Shown here piece after piece: positions 17,649 to 25,869 of a DNA stretch of 36,895 nt. Every line of letters begins with the position of its first letter. The stretch's first letter is position 1. The stretch comes from SAR324 cluster bacterium (GTDB lineage Bacteria; SAR324; JACQKK01), in NCBI GenBank assembly GCA_022574555.1, contig JACZRV010000026.1:1-36895 (forward strand). The letters run 5' to 3'. Below the pieces are notes generated by a model. That model did not search any database. It worked only from the letters and a program-made list of their open reading frames with translations, and was not told the origin of the DNA. A program made the translations under genes and the position numbers.

Positions 17649-18212
17649 ATGAAGACCCTATTCCCCACCCTCCGCGGTTTTAACTGGAAAATCGAGTCCC
17701 GGTTCAAACCCAAATCGGGAAAGCAGGCCACCACACCGGCCGACCGCGACCGCGGAGAACACCTGTTTCGGCTTCACGAAACGCAAAACAGGGTCATCAC
17801 GAGCATATACAGGATCAGCATCTCCGGCCTGGTTGCCATCTTCATCATCCTGCTCAGCTTTACTCTGTTCATTATTACCGATCCCAAGACCCCCATCTGG
17901 GTCAGTTATCTCCTGATCGCGGTGGAATTGCTGTTGGTGTACGGTTTTGTGCGCACCATTCGAGATTTCCGCACCTATCAAAATCATTTCGGGAACGTAT
18001 CGGCACGATTGCGGGTGTTGCTGCGCCAGCAATTGCAGGGATCTGCAAGTACCGGCCAGGGAAGGGAGCACCGGTTGATCGCCTCGCTCAAGCCCAAGGA
18101 ATATGAGGGGTGGGATGCCAAAGCGTGCCTCCAGTGCGACAAAGCCATCGAACTCACTGCGGCGGTTTGCCAGCATTGCGGGCATGAGCAGGGACAGATT
18201 CTCATGAATTGA
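17649..18212 (+). CDS. Membrane protein with C-terminal zinc ribbon (187 aa)
   Basis: No named family recognised. ATG at 17649 is preferred over an in-frame TTG at 17622. Two transmembrane helices lie in the middle, ISGLVAIFIILLSFTLFIIT and VSYLLIAVELLLVYGFV, joined by a short loop (DPKTPIW). A basic cytoplasmic helix follows (RTIRDFRTYQNHFGNVSARL). The C-terminus carries a zinc-ribbon with CLQC and CQHCG pairs 14 residues apart. The stop is only three bases before the queA start, so the two are almost certainly co-transcribed. A zinc ribbon tethered to a two-helix hairpin suggests a small regulator or scaffold at the inner membrane (inference). Confidence 0.75.
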   Translation: MKTLFPTLRGFNWKIESRFKPKSGKQATTPADRDRGEHLFRLHETQNRVITSIYRISISGLVAIFIILLSFTLFIITDPKTPIWVSYLLIAVELLLVYGFVRTIRDFRTYQNHFGNVSARLRVLLRQQLQGSASTGQGREHRLIASLKPKEYEGWDAKACLQCDKAIELTAAVCQHCGHEQGQILMN

Positions 18213-18215
18213 GAG

Positions 18216-19265
18216 ATGCCCTATCCCCTGTGCCTCGCGGACCTCCGGGTCCCTCCCTCCCTGATTGCGCAACACCCTCTTTCCCAGCGCGACGATTCCC
18301 GCCTGATGCTGTCGAGCCGGCAGGGCACTGAAATCGGCCATCACCGCTTCAATGAGCTGCCCGGTTTGTTGCCCAGGGCGGCGCTGCTGGTACTCAACAA
18401 CAGCCGCGTGATTCCGGCCCGGCTGACGGGCCGGTTGCCGGGAGGACGCGCCATCGAGGTGCTGTTGGTGGATGAGCTGGCATCGGGCCGCTGGAATGCC
18501 ATGGTCAAGGGCGCTCGGCATATCAAACCGGGTATGCGGCTCAATTTTGCCCAAGGGGCACTGGCAGCCGAGGCCCTCACCCGCCACGCGGACGGGCGCT
18601 GGGAGCTCGCCTTCGATGACCCCCATACCATGCGGCAGCGGCTGGAAGTGCATGGGCTGGCGCCGTTGCCCCCCTATATCCGCCGGGAAAACGGCGATTC
18701 CGGAGCCGGCGACCGCGCCGCCTACCAGACCTGCTACGCCCGCCACGACGGAGCCATCGCTGCGCCTACGGCGGGCCTGCACTTTACGCCGCGAGTATTC
18801 GACGCGCTGGGGGCACGGGGAATCGAATGGGTGGAATTGACGCTGCACGTGGGGGCGGGTACGTTTCGGCCTATCCAGGTGGAAGACCCGGAAGACCACG
18901 TGATGCATGGGGAGCGTTACCGCATCGGCGCCGAAACCCGCCGGCGGATCGCAGCCGCCCGCGATGCCGGCCGCCCCGTGATCGCAGTGGGCACCACCAC
19001 CGTGCGGGCTTTGGAGAGTTGGGCCGCCGCCGGGTTTCCGGAGGAGACGGATGGCGTGGCGGAGCTGTTCATCCGGCCTCCTCATGCGTTTCTTGCCGTG
19101 GATGGACTGATCACCAATTTTCATCAACCGGCCAGCACGCTGCTGCTATTGGTGGCGGCGTTGCTGGGAGCGGAGCGCACCAGGGCCGCGTACGACGAGG
19201 CCATTGCGCGCGGCTACCGCTTTTTCAGTTACGGGGATTGCATGGCGATCCTTCCTTCATCTTAG
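18216..19265 (+). CDS. queA: S-adenosylmethionine:tRNA ribosyltransferase-isomerase
   Basis: QueA transfers and isomerises the ribosyl part of SAM onto 7-aminomethyl-7-deazaguanine in tRNA, forming epoxyqueuosine, in the cytoplasm. Family motifs are present in order: VLNNSRVIPARLTG, GRWNAMVKGARHIKPG, YIRRENG, DRAAYQTCYARHDGAIAAPT, TLHVGAGTFRPI, AVGTTTVRALES, TNFHQPASTLLLLVAALLG and RFFSYGDCMAI. The length of 349 aa is usual for the family. It directly follows the zinc-ribbon membrane protein gene and is followed 10 bp later by fabF. No other queuosine genes are in the window. Confidence 0.96.
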   Translation: MPYPLCLADLRVPPSLIAQHPLSQRDDSRLMLSSRQGTEIGHHRFNELPGLLPRAALLVLNNSRVIPARLTGRLPGGRAIEVLLVDELASGRWNAMVKGARHIKPGMRLNFAQGALAAEALTRHADGRWELAFDDPHTMRQRLEVHGLAPLPPYIRRENGDSGAGDRAAYQTCYARHDGAIAAPTAGLHFTPRVFDALGARGIEWVELTLHVGAGTFRPIQVEDPEDHVMHGERYRIGAETRRRIAAARDAGRPVIAVGTTTVRALESWAAAGFPEETDGVAELFIRPPHAFLAVDGLITNFHQPASTLLLLVAALLGAERTRAAYDEAIARGYRFFSYGDCMAILPSS

Positions 19266-19275
19266 GAGCCCGCTC

Positions 19276-20508
19276 ATGGAGCGCGTTGTGGTCACCGGTC
19301 TGGGCGTGGTTTCGTGCATCGGTCACGATGTCGCTACGTTCTGGCATTCCCTGATCGAAGGCGTTGCGGGGATCGGCCGGATCGCGGCGTTCGACCCCAC
19401 ACCCTATAAATCCCAGATCGCCGGGGAGGTGCGGGATTTCGATTTCGACCCCAGGGCGGCGAAACGTCTGGCCCGTTTTGCGCAATTCGCCCTCAGTGCC
19501 TCGGGGCAGGCGCTGGATCAGGCCGGGCTCTCCACCAATGGGGAAGGGTCGGTGGATCTGGCGCGGGTGGGGGTCTCCGTTGGTACGGGCATCGGTGGGT
19601 TTCCCTTCTTGGAAAAGGAACATGCCAAATTTCTGGACCGTGGCGCTGGGAAATTTCACCCCCTGACCGTGCCCATCGTCATCTCTAATATGGCCGCGGC
19701 CAACGTGGCGATGCGCTATGGGCTGCGCGGTCCCAACCTGTGTATTTCCACCGCCTGCGCGACCGGCAACCACAGCATCGGCAACGCCTTGGACCTGATT
19801 CGCCTGGGGCGGGCGGATGTCATGGTGGCCGGCGGGACGGAGGCCGTGATCTCCCCCTTTTCCCTCAACGGTTACATCCAACTGCGTGCGCTTTCCACCC
19901 GCAACGACGATCCCCCCAAGGCCAGCCGCCCCTTCAGTATCGGCCGCGACGGGTTTGTCCTGGCCGAGGGCGCCGGAGTGCTGGTGCTGGAAAGCCTGAG
20001 CCACGCAGAGAAACGCGGAGCGCCCATCCTGGCCGAGCTTCTCGGGTTCGGCATGAATTCCGATGCTTATCATCTCACGGCACCGCACCCGGCGGCCGAG
20101 GGAGCGGCCAGCGCCATGGAACTCGCCATGAAAGACGCGAAACTGGAGCCCCAGGCTATCGACTACATCAGCGCCCACGGCACATCCACACCGCTCAACG
20201 ACGCCCTGGAAACCGCCGCCATCAAGCAGGTCTTCGGCGATCACGCCTCAAAGCTGGCGATCAGCTCGGTAAAGTCGATGGTGGGCCATTCCCTGGGGGC
20301 CTCCGCTGGAATCGAGGCCGTGGCCGCGGTGCTCACATTGATGCAGGGTGTGCTGCCGCCCACGATCAACCTGGACGAACCCGACCCCGAACTGGATCTG
20401 GACTATGTGCCCAACACGGCACGAGAAGCGGATGTCAAGACAGTGATGTCCAACTCCCTGGCTTTCGGCGGACACAACGCAGTTGTAATCTTTGGCAAAT
20501 TTGGCTAA
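19276..20508 (+). CDS. fabF: Beta-ketoacyl-ACP synthase II (410 aa)
   Basis: FabF condenses malonyl-ACP with acyl-ACP in fatty acid elongation. The catalytic triad is visible: Cys161 in STACATGNHSIGNAL, His301 in SAHGTSTPLND and His338 in MVGHSLGASAGIEA, at nearly the same positions as in Escherichia coli FabF. ATG at 19276 (MERVVVTGLGVVS) is chosen over the upstream in-frame codon at 19204, because TTAGGAG stands seven bases upstream and the protein then starts exactly as the family does. It is 10 bp downstream of queA. No acyl carrier protein gene is adjacent, so it may serve housekeeping synthesis or a secondary lipid. Confidence 0.94.
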   Translation: MERVVVTGLGVVSCIGHDVATFWHSLIEGVAGIGRIAAFDPTPYKSQIAGEVRDFDFDPRAAKRLARFAQFALSASGQALDQAGLSTNGEGSVDLARVGVSVGTGIGGFPFLEKEHAKFLDRGAGKFHPLTVPIVISNMAAANVAMRYGLRGPNLCISTACATGNHSIGNALDLIRLGRADVMVAGGTEAVISPFSLNGYIQLRALSTRNDDPPKASRPFSIGRDGFVLAEGAGVLVLESLSHAEKRGAPILAELLGFGMNSDAYHLTAPHPAAEGAASAMELAMKDAKLEPQAIDYISAHGTSTPLNDALETAAIKQVFGDHASKLAISSVKSMVGHSLGASAGIEAVAAVLTLMQGVLPPTINLDEPDPELDLDYVPNTAREADVKTVMSNSLAFGGHNAVVIFGKFG

Positions 20509-20749
20509 GGGGATTCTGTAATCGCACTCTCCCTGCACGAAATAATTCGTCCATGACGGTCGCCATGACGATGTGATGAGGAGTGATGAGGAATGTAATA
20601 GAGGGTAGAGCCTTCCTGCCGGCCATGGGCAGCGCGACGAGGCCATTATGGGCCACAAAGCCGCGAATTTTCGGATTGCGGAAATGGCGTGGCTTTGGGA
20701 ACCCCGGCCGTGCGGTGGATCGAACGTGCGGTGGATCGAACGGCTTTGA
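20509..20749. repeat. Intergenic gap with short direct repeats
   Basis: GTGCGGTGGATCGAAC occurs twice in tandem (20710-20725, 20726-20741), a 16-bp period. GTGATGAGGA is also doubled near 20574-20593, and CCATGACG twice near 20551-20569. No gene is supported. Confidence 0.7.
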
Positions 20750-20778
20750 TTGACTTGAACTAAAGGCAAAATTATAAT
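20750..20778 (+). promoter_or_regulatory. Sigma-70 promoter for ftsH
   Basis: TTGACT (20750-20755), an exact 17-bp spacer, and a consensus TATAAT (20773-20778) lie 71 bp upstream of the ftsH start. This is the best promoter match in the window. Confidence 0.75.
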
Positions 20779-20848
20779 GAATGACATCATCTGTAGGGCG
20801 TAATTGAAGCCACTTTGGCGAGACGACATTTCAATTTAGGCCAATCCC

Positions 20849-22636
20849 GTGAACGCTAGAAACAAGAATTTCCTGCTGGTGCTGATCGTGGTGGTCATGG
20901 CCATCGTGCTCATGAACGTGCTCAGTTCCAACCGCCCGCCGCCCCGGGAGATCATCTACAGCGAGTTTCTCCGTCAGGTGCAGTTGGGCCAGGTCATGAG
21001 CGTCATTGTCGAGGAGGGGACGATCCAGGGCGAGATGGTCGACGGCTCGCCGTTTACGGTATACGCACCCTACGATCCGGTGTTGATCCCGCTCCTGCGC
21101 GAACACAGCGTCAATATCTCGGTCAATCCGGACCAGGGCACGCCCTGGTATCTGTCGATTCTGGTGCATTGGGGGCCGTTTTTGCTCATCATTGGCGTTT
21201 GGATCTTTATCATGCGGCGCATGCAGGGTGGGGGGAACCGTCTGTTTTCACTCGGCAAAAGCCCGGCCAAGCGGCTGGACGAAAAGGACAAGCGCAATAC
21301 CTTCGCCGATGTGGCTGGTGTCGAGGAGGCCAAGGAAGAGCTCGTGGAGATCATCGAATTTCTCAAGGACCCCGACAAGTTTCGCAAGTTGGGCGGCAAG
21401 ATTCCCAAGGGCGTGCTGATGGTGGGACCGCCCGGCACGGGCAAAACCTTACTCGCCAAAGCTGTCGCCGGGGAAGCGGACGTGCCTTTCTTTAATATAA
21501 GTGGTTCGGATTTCGTGGAAATGTTCGTCGGTGTGGGGGCCAGCCGGGTACGCGATCTCTTCGAGGAAGGCCGCAAGAACGCCCCTTGCCTGTTGTTCGT
21601 TGACGAGATCGACGCGGTGGGGCGTCACCGCGGCGCAGGCCTGGGCAGCGGTCACGACGAGCGGGAGCAAACCCTGAACCAGCTCCTAGTCGAGATGGAC
21701 GGCTTCGAATCGTCCGAGGGTGTGATCATCATTGCCGCAACCAACCGGCCCGACATCCTCGATCCAGCCTTGGTTCGCCCGGGCCGATTCGATCGGGTGG
21801 TGATGGTGCCCCTACCCGATATGCGAGGCCGGGAGCGCATCCTGGCCATTCACTCGGCCGGCGTGGTCACCGCACCCAACGTCGATTTGATGCAGATCGC
21901 CCGGGGCACGCCGGGCTTTTCCGGAGCAGACCTGCGCAACCTGGTTAATGAAGCCGCGCTGGCCGCCGCCCGCAATAACAAGAAACACGTCGATAACGAT
22001 GATCTCGCATGGGCACGCGATAAGGTGATGATGGGGCCGGAGCGGAAAAGCATGATCATTACCGAGGAGGAAAAGCGCAACACCGCCTATCACGAAGCCG
22101 GTCACGCCTTGGTGGGCGCCCTGACACCCGAAGCGGACCCGGTACATAAGGTGAGCATCATACCCCGGGGAGAGGCGCTGGGCGTAACGGCGTTTCTGCC
22201 CAAGGAAGACGTGCACAACCACGACCGGGCCTACCTGGTCGCACGTCTCAAAGTGGCGATGGGGGGGCGGGCGGCCGAAGAACTGATTTTCGGCGAGCTC
22301 ACTACCGGCGCTAAGGACGATATCATCAAAGCGACCAAAGTCGCGCGGGATATGGTTTGCACATACGGCATGAGCGAGGCGTTGGGGCCGATAACCCTGG
22401 ATTCCGGTAATGAGCAGCACTTCCTGGGCCGCGATATCGGGCTTGAGCGCCAATTCGGCGAAGATACCGCCCTCGTCGTGGATCAAGAGGTGGCCAAGCT
22501 GGTGCAGGGCGCCTACGATCAGGCCAAGGAATTGCTCAGTAGCAACCTCGATACGTTACACACGCTGGCGAAGCGGCTGATCGAGCAGGAAACGGTGGAT
22601 CACGACGAATTGCAAACCATTCTCCAGCCTGCCTAA
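20849..22636 (+). CDS. ftsH: ATP-dependent zinc metalloprotease FtsH (595 aa)
   Basis: FtsH is the membrane-anchored AAA+ protease that degrades misassembled membrane proteins and regulatory targets. Two N-terminal transmembrane helices are visible ([19 protein letters not shown] and [18 protein letters not shown]) with a periplasmic domain between. The AAA domain has Walker A GPPGTGKT (193-200), Walker B VDEID (251-255) and the second region of homology [18 protein letters not shown]. The zinc protease motif HEAGH is at 415-419. It is somewhat shorter than the E. coli protein (644 aa), mainly at the C-terminus. The start is GTG at 20849, behind a strong promoter. A 15-bp repeat array separates it from psd. 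Confidence 0.96.
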   Translation: MNARNKNFLLVLIVVVMAIVLMNVLSSNRPPPREIIYSEFLRQVQLGQVMSVIVEEGTIQGEMVDGSPFTVYAPYDPVLIPLLREHSVNISVNPDQGTPWYLSILVHWGPFLLIIGVWIFIMRRMQGGGNRLFSLGKSPAKRLDEKDKRNTFADVAGVEEAKEELVEIIEFLKDPDKFRKLGGKIPKGVLMVGPPGTGKTLLAKAVAGEADVPFFNISGSDFVEMFVGVGASRVRDLFEEGRKNAPCLLFVDEIDAVGRHRGAGLGSGHDEREQTLNQLLVEMDGFESSEGVIIIAATNRPDILDPALVRPGRFDRVVMVPLPDMRGRERILAIHSAGVVTAPNVDLMQIARGTPGFSGADLRNLVNEAALAAARNNKKHVDNDDLAWARDKVMMGPERKSMIITEEEKRNTAYHEAGHALVGALTPEADPVHKVSIIPRGEALGVTAFLPKEDVHNHDRAYLVARLKVAMGGRAAEELIFGELTTGAKDDIIKATKVARDMVCTYGMSEALGPITLDSGNEQHFLGRDIGLERQFGEDTALVVDQEVAKLVQGAYDQAKELLSSNLDTLHTLAKRLIEQETVDHDELQTILQPA

Positions 22637-22663
22637 CCCGTCTCCGGCGCGTTCCCGCTGATC

Positions 22664-22813
22664 TGCGTTTCACGCGCTGTGGTTTCAAGCGCTGTGGTTT
22701 CAAACTCTGTGGTTTCAAACTCTGTGGTTTCAAACTCTGTGGTTTCAAACTCTGTGGTTTCAAACTCTGTAGTTACAAGCAAATTAGTTACAAGCGAATT
22801 AGTTTCAAGTCAT
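22664..22813. repeat. Tandem array of ten 15-bp units running into the psd start codon
   Basis: Ten 15-bp units fill the gap between ftsH and psd. Units 3 to 7 (22694-22768) are identical, GTGGTTTCAAACTCT. The outer units diverge gradually, to TTAGTTTCAAGTCAT at the right end, whose last two bases are the first two of the psd ATG. The array leaves no ribosome-binding site for psd. The five identical units point to recent expansion. Confidence 0.9.
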
Positions 22814-23651
22814 GTACCCAACCCTGTTCCGGTGGTTTCCGAAGAGCGCCTTGAGCCGGATGATGGGTTGGTTGGCCGACCGGCCGTGGCCTGCGCCGGT
22901 GCTGAGGACCGTGGTGCGACTGTACATCGCGGCGTTCGGAATCGATATGGCCGACTACGCCGATCCGCCTGAGGCGCACCGCTCCTTCACCGCCTTTTTC
23001 ACGCGCCGGCTCAAGCCGGGCACGCGCCCCCTCGATCCCGACCCTCACCGCGTGGTGAGCCCCGTGGATGGCGCCGTCAGCGAGGTGGGGCGGATAGCAG
23101 GCGGCCGCCTGATTCAAGCCAAGGGAATCGACTACGGGCTGAAGGAATTGCTGGGCGGCGATCCGGCGTGGGAAACGTATATCGAAGGATCCTTCGTCAC
23201 ATTATATCTCAGCCCGCGCGATTATCACCGCATCCACTCGCCGGTGTCCGGCAAGGTGACCCGATTCCTCTATCGGCCCGGCGAGTTGTGGACCGTCAGC
23301 CCTACCGGCGTGCGCACCGTCGCGGGCTTGTTCAATAGAAACGAGCGGATCGTCACTTTCATCGCCGCGGAATTCGGCGAGGTGGCCTTGGTCGCGGTAG
23401 GGGCGACGGTCGTGGGGCGGATGCGCATGGTTTACCATCCCATCACGAGTAATCGCCGCGGCGCCGGTGCTTTGAGGGAACATCTCGATCCGCCCTACCC
23501 CGTGGAACGCGGTGGGGAACTGGGCCGTTTCGAGCTTGGCTCCACGGTAATCTGCTTGTTCCGGCCGGGAGAAGTGGTGCTGGACCCCCTTCAGAGGGAG
23601 CAGATCGTGCGTTTGAGGCAAGGCATCGGCACCGTGGAGGCGGTGGGATGA
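22812..23651 (+). CDS. psd: Phosphatidylserine decarboxylase proenzyme (279 aa)
   Basis: Psd makes phosphatidylethanolamine from phosphatidylserine at the inner membrane. Self-cleavage at LGST turns the serine into a pyruvoyl group; here the motif is ELGSTVICLF with Ser244. The other catalytic residues are visible in VSPVDGAVSE (Asp) and RDYHRIHSPVSG (His). The N-terminal YADPPEAHRSFTAFFTRRLKPGTRP is typical of the family, and the length matches the proteobacterial form. It ends in a 4-bp ATGA overlap with rlmN, suggesting translational coupling. The start codon abuts a 15-bp repeat array with no clear ribosome-binding site, so repeat copy number could affect expression. Confidence 0.95.
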   Translation: MYPTLFRWFPKSALSRMMGWLADRPWPAPVLRTVVRLYIAAFGIDMADYADPPEAHRSFTAFFTRRLKPGTRPLDPDPHRVVSPVDGAVSEVGRIAGGRLIQAKGIDYGLKELLGGDPAWETYIEGSFVTLYLSPRDYHRIHSPVSGKVTRFLYRPGELWTVSPTGVRTVAGLFNRNERIVTFIAAEFGEVALVAVGATVVGRMRMVYHPITSNRRGAGALREHLDPPYPVERGGELGRFELGSTVICLFRPGEVVLDPLQREQIVRLRQGIGTVEAVG

Positions 23652-24793
23652 ACATGAAAAGCGGCGCAGCAGCGAACCAGCTACCCCATTATCCGCCTGA
23701 CGTGGCAACACGGTTGCGACCTGGCGACCCACAGCCCCGGCGGGACGGTGTGAAAGATGACATCAAGAACCTCACCCTCGACGAGCTCACCGCATGGCTC
23801 GCCGCTCGGGGAGAAAAACCCTTCCGCGCGCGACAGGTTTTTCAATGGCTCTACCAGCACCGGGCGCGGGAATTTGACGAAATGACCTCTGTCGCCAAAT
23901 CCTTGCGGAACCTGCTGCATGAACACTTCCACGTCGGTTTCTTGCAACGCAAGGCGGCGCTCCATTCTACCGACGGTTCGATCAAGTACATGTTCGGGCT
24001 GGCGGATGGCCGGGAAGTGGAAACCGTGCTCATGCCGGGCCCGGAGCACATCACCCTGTGTGTCTCCACTCAAGTAGGGTGCGCCATGGGCTGCGTTTTT
24101 TGCATGACCGCCCGCATGGGGCTCGTGCGCAATCTCAGCGCGGGCGAGATCGTTCAGCAGGTCGTCGAAGCCTATACCGACGTGGAACCAGGCCGCTTCA
24201 TCCGCAACATCGTTTTCATGGGGATGGGCGAGCCGTTGCACAACTACGAAAACGTGGTCAAGGCCATAGATACGCTTTGCGAAGACCACGGGTTCGGTAT
24301 CTCGGCCCGCCGCATCACCGTCTCCACCTCCGGACTGGTGCCGGCTATCAAGAGATTCATCCGCGACGGGGTGCGGGCCAACCTGGCGGTCTCGCTCAAC
24401 GCCGTGCGCGACGATCTTCGTACGGAACTTATGCCGGTGAATCGCCGCTGGAACGTGGCAGCGCTGTTGGATGCCTGCCGGGAGTTGCCTTCCGAATCGC
24501 GCATCCGGCTAACGTTCGAGTACGTGCTGCTGAAGGGGGTCAACGACGGACCCGCCGATGCCCGGCGCCTGGTCAAACTGCTGCACGGGATCAAGTGCAA
24601 GGTCAACCTGATCCCTTACAACCCGCCGCCCGGCCTGTCCTTCGAGCGCCCCAGCCCGGAAAATGTGCGGCGATTTCAGGAGATTCTTCTGGGCAAGGGC
24701 CTGCTGGCAACCGTGCGCATCTCGCGCGGATTGGACATCCAAGGCGCCTGCGGACAGTTGATTACCGCGCAGACCCCAGATGCGCAGCATTAG
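23648..24793 (+). CDS. rlmN: 23S rRNA/tRNA adenine-C2 methyltransferase RlmN (381 aa)
   Basis: RlmN is a radical-SAM enzyme that methylates A2503 of 23S rRNA and A37 of some tRNAs. The cluster-binding motif is C145-x3-C149-x2-C152 in STQVGCAMGCVFCMT. Other family motifs are KPFRARQVFQWLY, FMGMGEPLHNY, RRITVSTSGLVPAI, LAVSLNA, EYVLLKGVND, NLIPYNPPPG and the C-terminal RGLDIQGACGQL, with the conserved Cys that forms the methyl-cysteine intermediate. The annotated ATG overlaps the psd stop by 4 bp. An internal GTG at 23750 (VKDDIKNLTLDELTAW) fits the usual family N-terminus and could be the true start. Confidence 0.95.
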   Translation: MNMKSGAAANQLPHYPPDVATRLRPGDPQPRRDGVKDDIKNLTLDELTAWLAARGEKPFRARQVFQWLYQHRAREFDEMTSVAKSLRNLLHEHFHVGFLQRKAALHSTDGSIKYMFGLADGREVETVLMPGPEHITLCVSTQVGCAMGCVFCMTARMGLVRNLSAGEIVQQVVEAYTDVEPGRFIRNIVFMGMGEPLHNYENVVKAIDTLCEDHGFGISARRITVSTSGLVPAIKRFIRDGVRANLAVSLNAVRDDLRTELMPVNRRWNVAALLDACRELPSESRIRLTFEYVLLKGVNDGPADARRLVKLLHGIKCKVNLIPYNPPPGLSFERPSPENVRRFQEILLGKGLLATVRISRGLDIQGACGQLITAQTPDAQH

Positions 24794-24802
24794 AGGGGCG
24801 AA

Positions 24803-24835
24803 ATGATCGGCACCATGCAGAGCCCAAAGTCATGA
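24803..24835 (+). CDS. Possible 10-codon leader peptide coupled to the TauD-type gene
   Basis: GAGGGGCG is followed by ATG at 24803, giving MIGTMQSPKS with its TGA at 24833-24835 overlapping the next gene's ATG (24832). The downstream gene has no ribosome-binding site of its own, so ribosomes ending here could re-initiate there. The reading is inference; the ORF could be accidental. Confidence 0.35.
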   Translation: MIGTMQSPKS

Positions 24836-25686
24836 TTTCGCTAAACGACATTGAAGGTCCCCTCGGTGTCCGCATTTCGGGGTGCGACCTTTCGCGGTCA
24901 GTGGACGACGCCGACTTTCGAGTCATTCACGAGGCATTCCTGGGACGTCACGTGGTTTCGTTGGCCGGCCAGCGGCTCACACCGGAGCAACTGATCGACT
25001 TCAGCCGCCGCTTGGGGCCGTTGGAACCGCATATCCTGGCCCAGCATCATCTGGCTGGATATCCCGAAATCATCGTGCTTTCCAATATCGTGGAGAACGG
25101 TCAGCCCCTGGGCTTGGCCGATGCGGGTACGTACTGGCATTCCGACATTTCGTACAAAGCGCGACCCTCCCGCACGACGGTGTTGTACGCATTGGAGGTT
25201 CCCGCCGAGGGCGGCGACACCCTCTTTGCCAATCTTGAGGCGGCTTACCAGGGACTTTCGGCCCCTATGAAGGACCGGCTGGACGGCTTGCAGGCCATTC
25301 ACAATTATGCCTACCGCCACGACCGGTTGGCCTGCGAAACGGGGATTCGATCACCCTTGACCGCCGCCCAATTGGCCGAAACGCCAGCAGTAACTCATCC
25401 CATTGTGCGTACACATCCCGAAACCGGCCGGAAAGCCCTTTATATCAACCCCGGTTTCACCATGGGCATCGAAGGACTGGCCGAGCCCGAGGGAAAATCC
25501 CTGATGCAGGAATTGTTCGATCATTGCCTGAAGCCTGAGTATTGCTACCGCTATCACTGGGAGCAGGGCGATGTGGTGTTCTGGGATAACGCTTCGGTGA
25601 TGCACTCAGCCACCACGCAAACCCTCGATCCTGGAAAGCGGCGCCTCATCTGGCGCACGATCGTCAGCGGCGAGGAGCCGGTTTAG
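24832..25686 (+). CDS. TauD/TfdA-family Fe(II)/2-oxoglutarate dioxygenase (284 aa)
   Basis: Enzymes of this family use Fe(II), 2-oxoglutarate and oxygen to hydroxylate taurine, alkyl sulfates or related small acids. The iron-binding triad is present: His103 and Asp105 in YWHSDISY and His258 in NASVMHSAT, with the 2-oxoglutarate-binding Arg near 275 (LIWRTIV). The N-terminus GPLGVRISGCDLSR and ETGRKALYINPGFT are also family patterns. The frame stays open further upstream, but ATG at 24832 is the first codon that gives a family-like start. It has no clear ribosome-binding site and may be translated by coupling to a short leader ORF. The substrate cannot be inferred; no sulfonate transporter is near. 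Confidence 0.9.
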   Translation: MISLNDIEGPLGVRISGCDLSRSVDDADFRVIHEAFLGRHVVSLAGQRLTPEQLIDFSRRLGPLEPHILAQHHLAGYPEIIVLSNIVENGQPLGLADAGTYWHSDISYKARPSRTTVLYALEVPAEGGDTLFANLEAAYQGLSAPMKDRLDGLQAIHNYAYRHDRLACETGIRSPLTAAQLAETPAVTHPIVRTHPETGRKALYINPGFTMGIEGLAEPEGKSLMQELFDHCLKPEYCYRYHWEQGDVVFWDNASVMHSATTQTLDPGKRRLIWRTIVSGEEPV

Positions 25687-25796
25687 CGCCGCTGGGCCCG
25701 GTCCGATGGGTACCGAGGGATCCCGAATGGGTTGGGGTTACCTCACCGCGATGGCCGCCCTCCATATCACCGTTCAGGCGATAAAGTCCTCGTGGT

Positions 25797-25869
25797 GTCA
25801 GGCATCGAGGAGTCAGGCATCTTGGCGGCAGACCCGGCCCGGCGCGTTTAATGGGTGGCGCGTCTAATG
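25797..25869. repeat. Short direct repeats between convergent genes
   Basis: GTCAGGCATCNNGGN occurs twice with a 15-bp period (25797 and 25812). GGCGCGTYTAATGG occurs twice with a 16-bp period (near 25840 and 25856). These lie between the TauD-type gene and the convergent FAH-family gene. Confidence 0.7.

Noticed and set aside
22664..22813. CRISPR-like appearance of the 15-bp arrays
   Set aside because: Units are directly adjacent with no unique spacers, and no cas genes are present.
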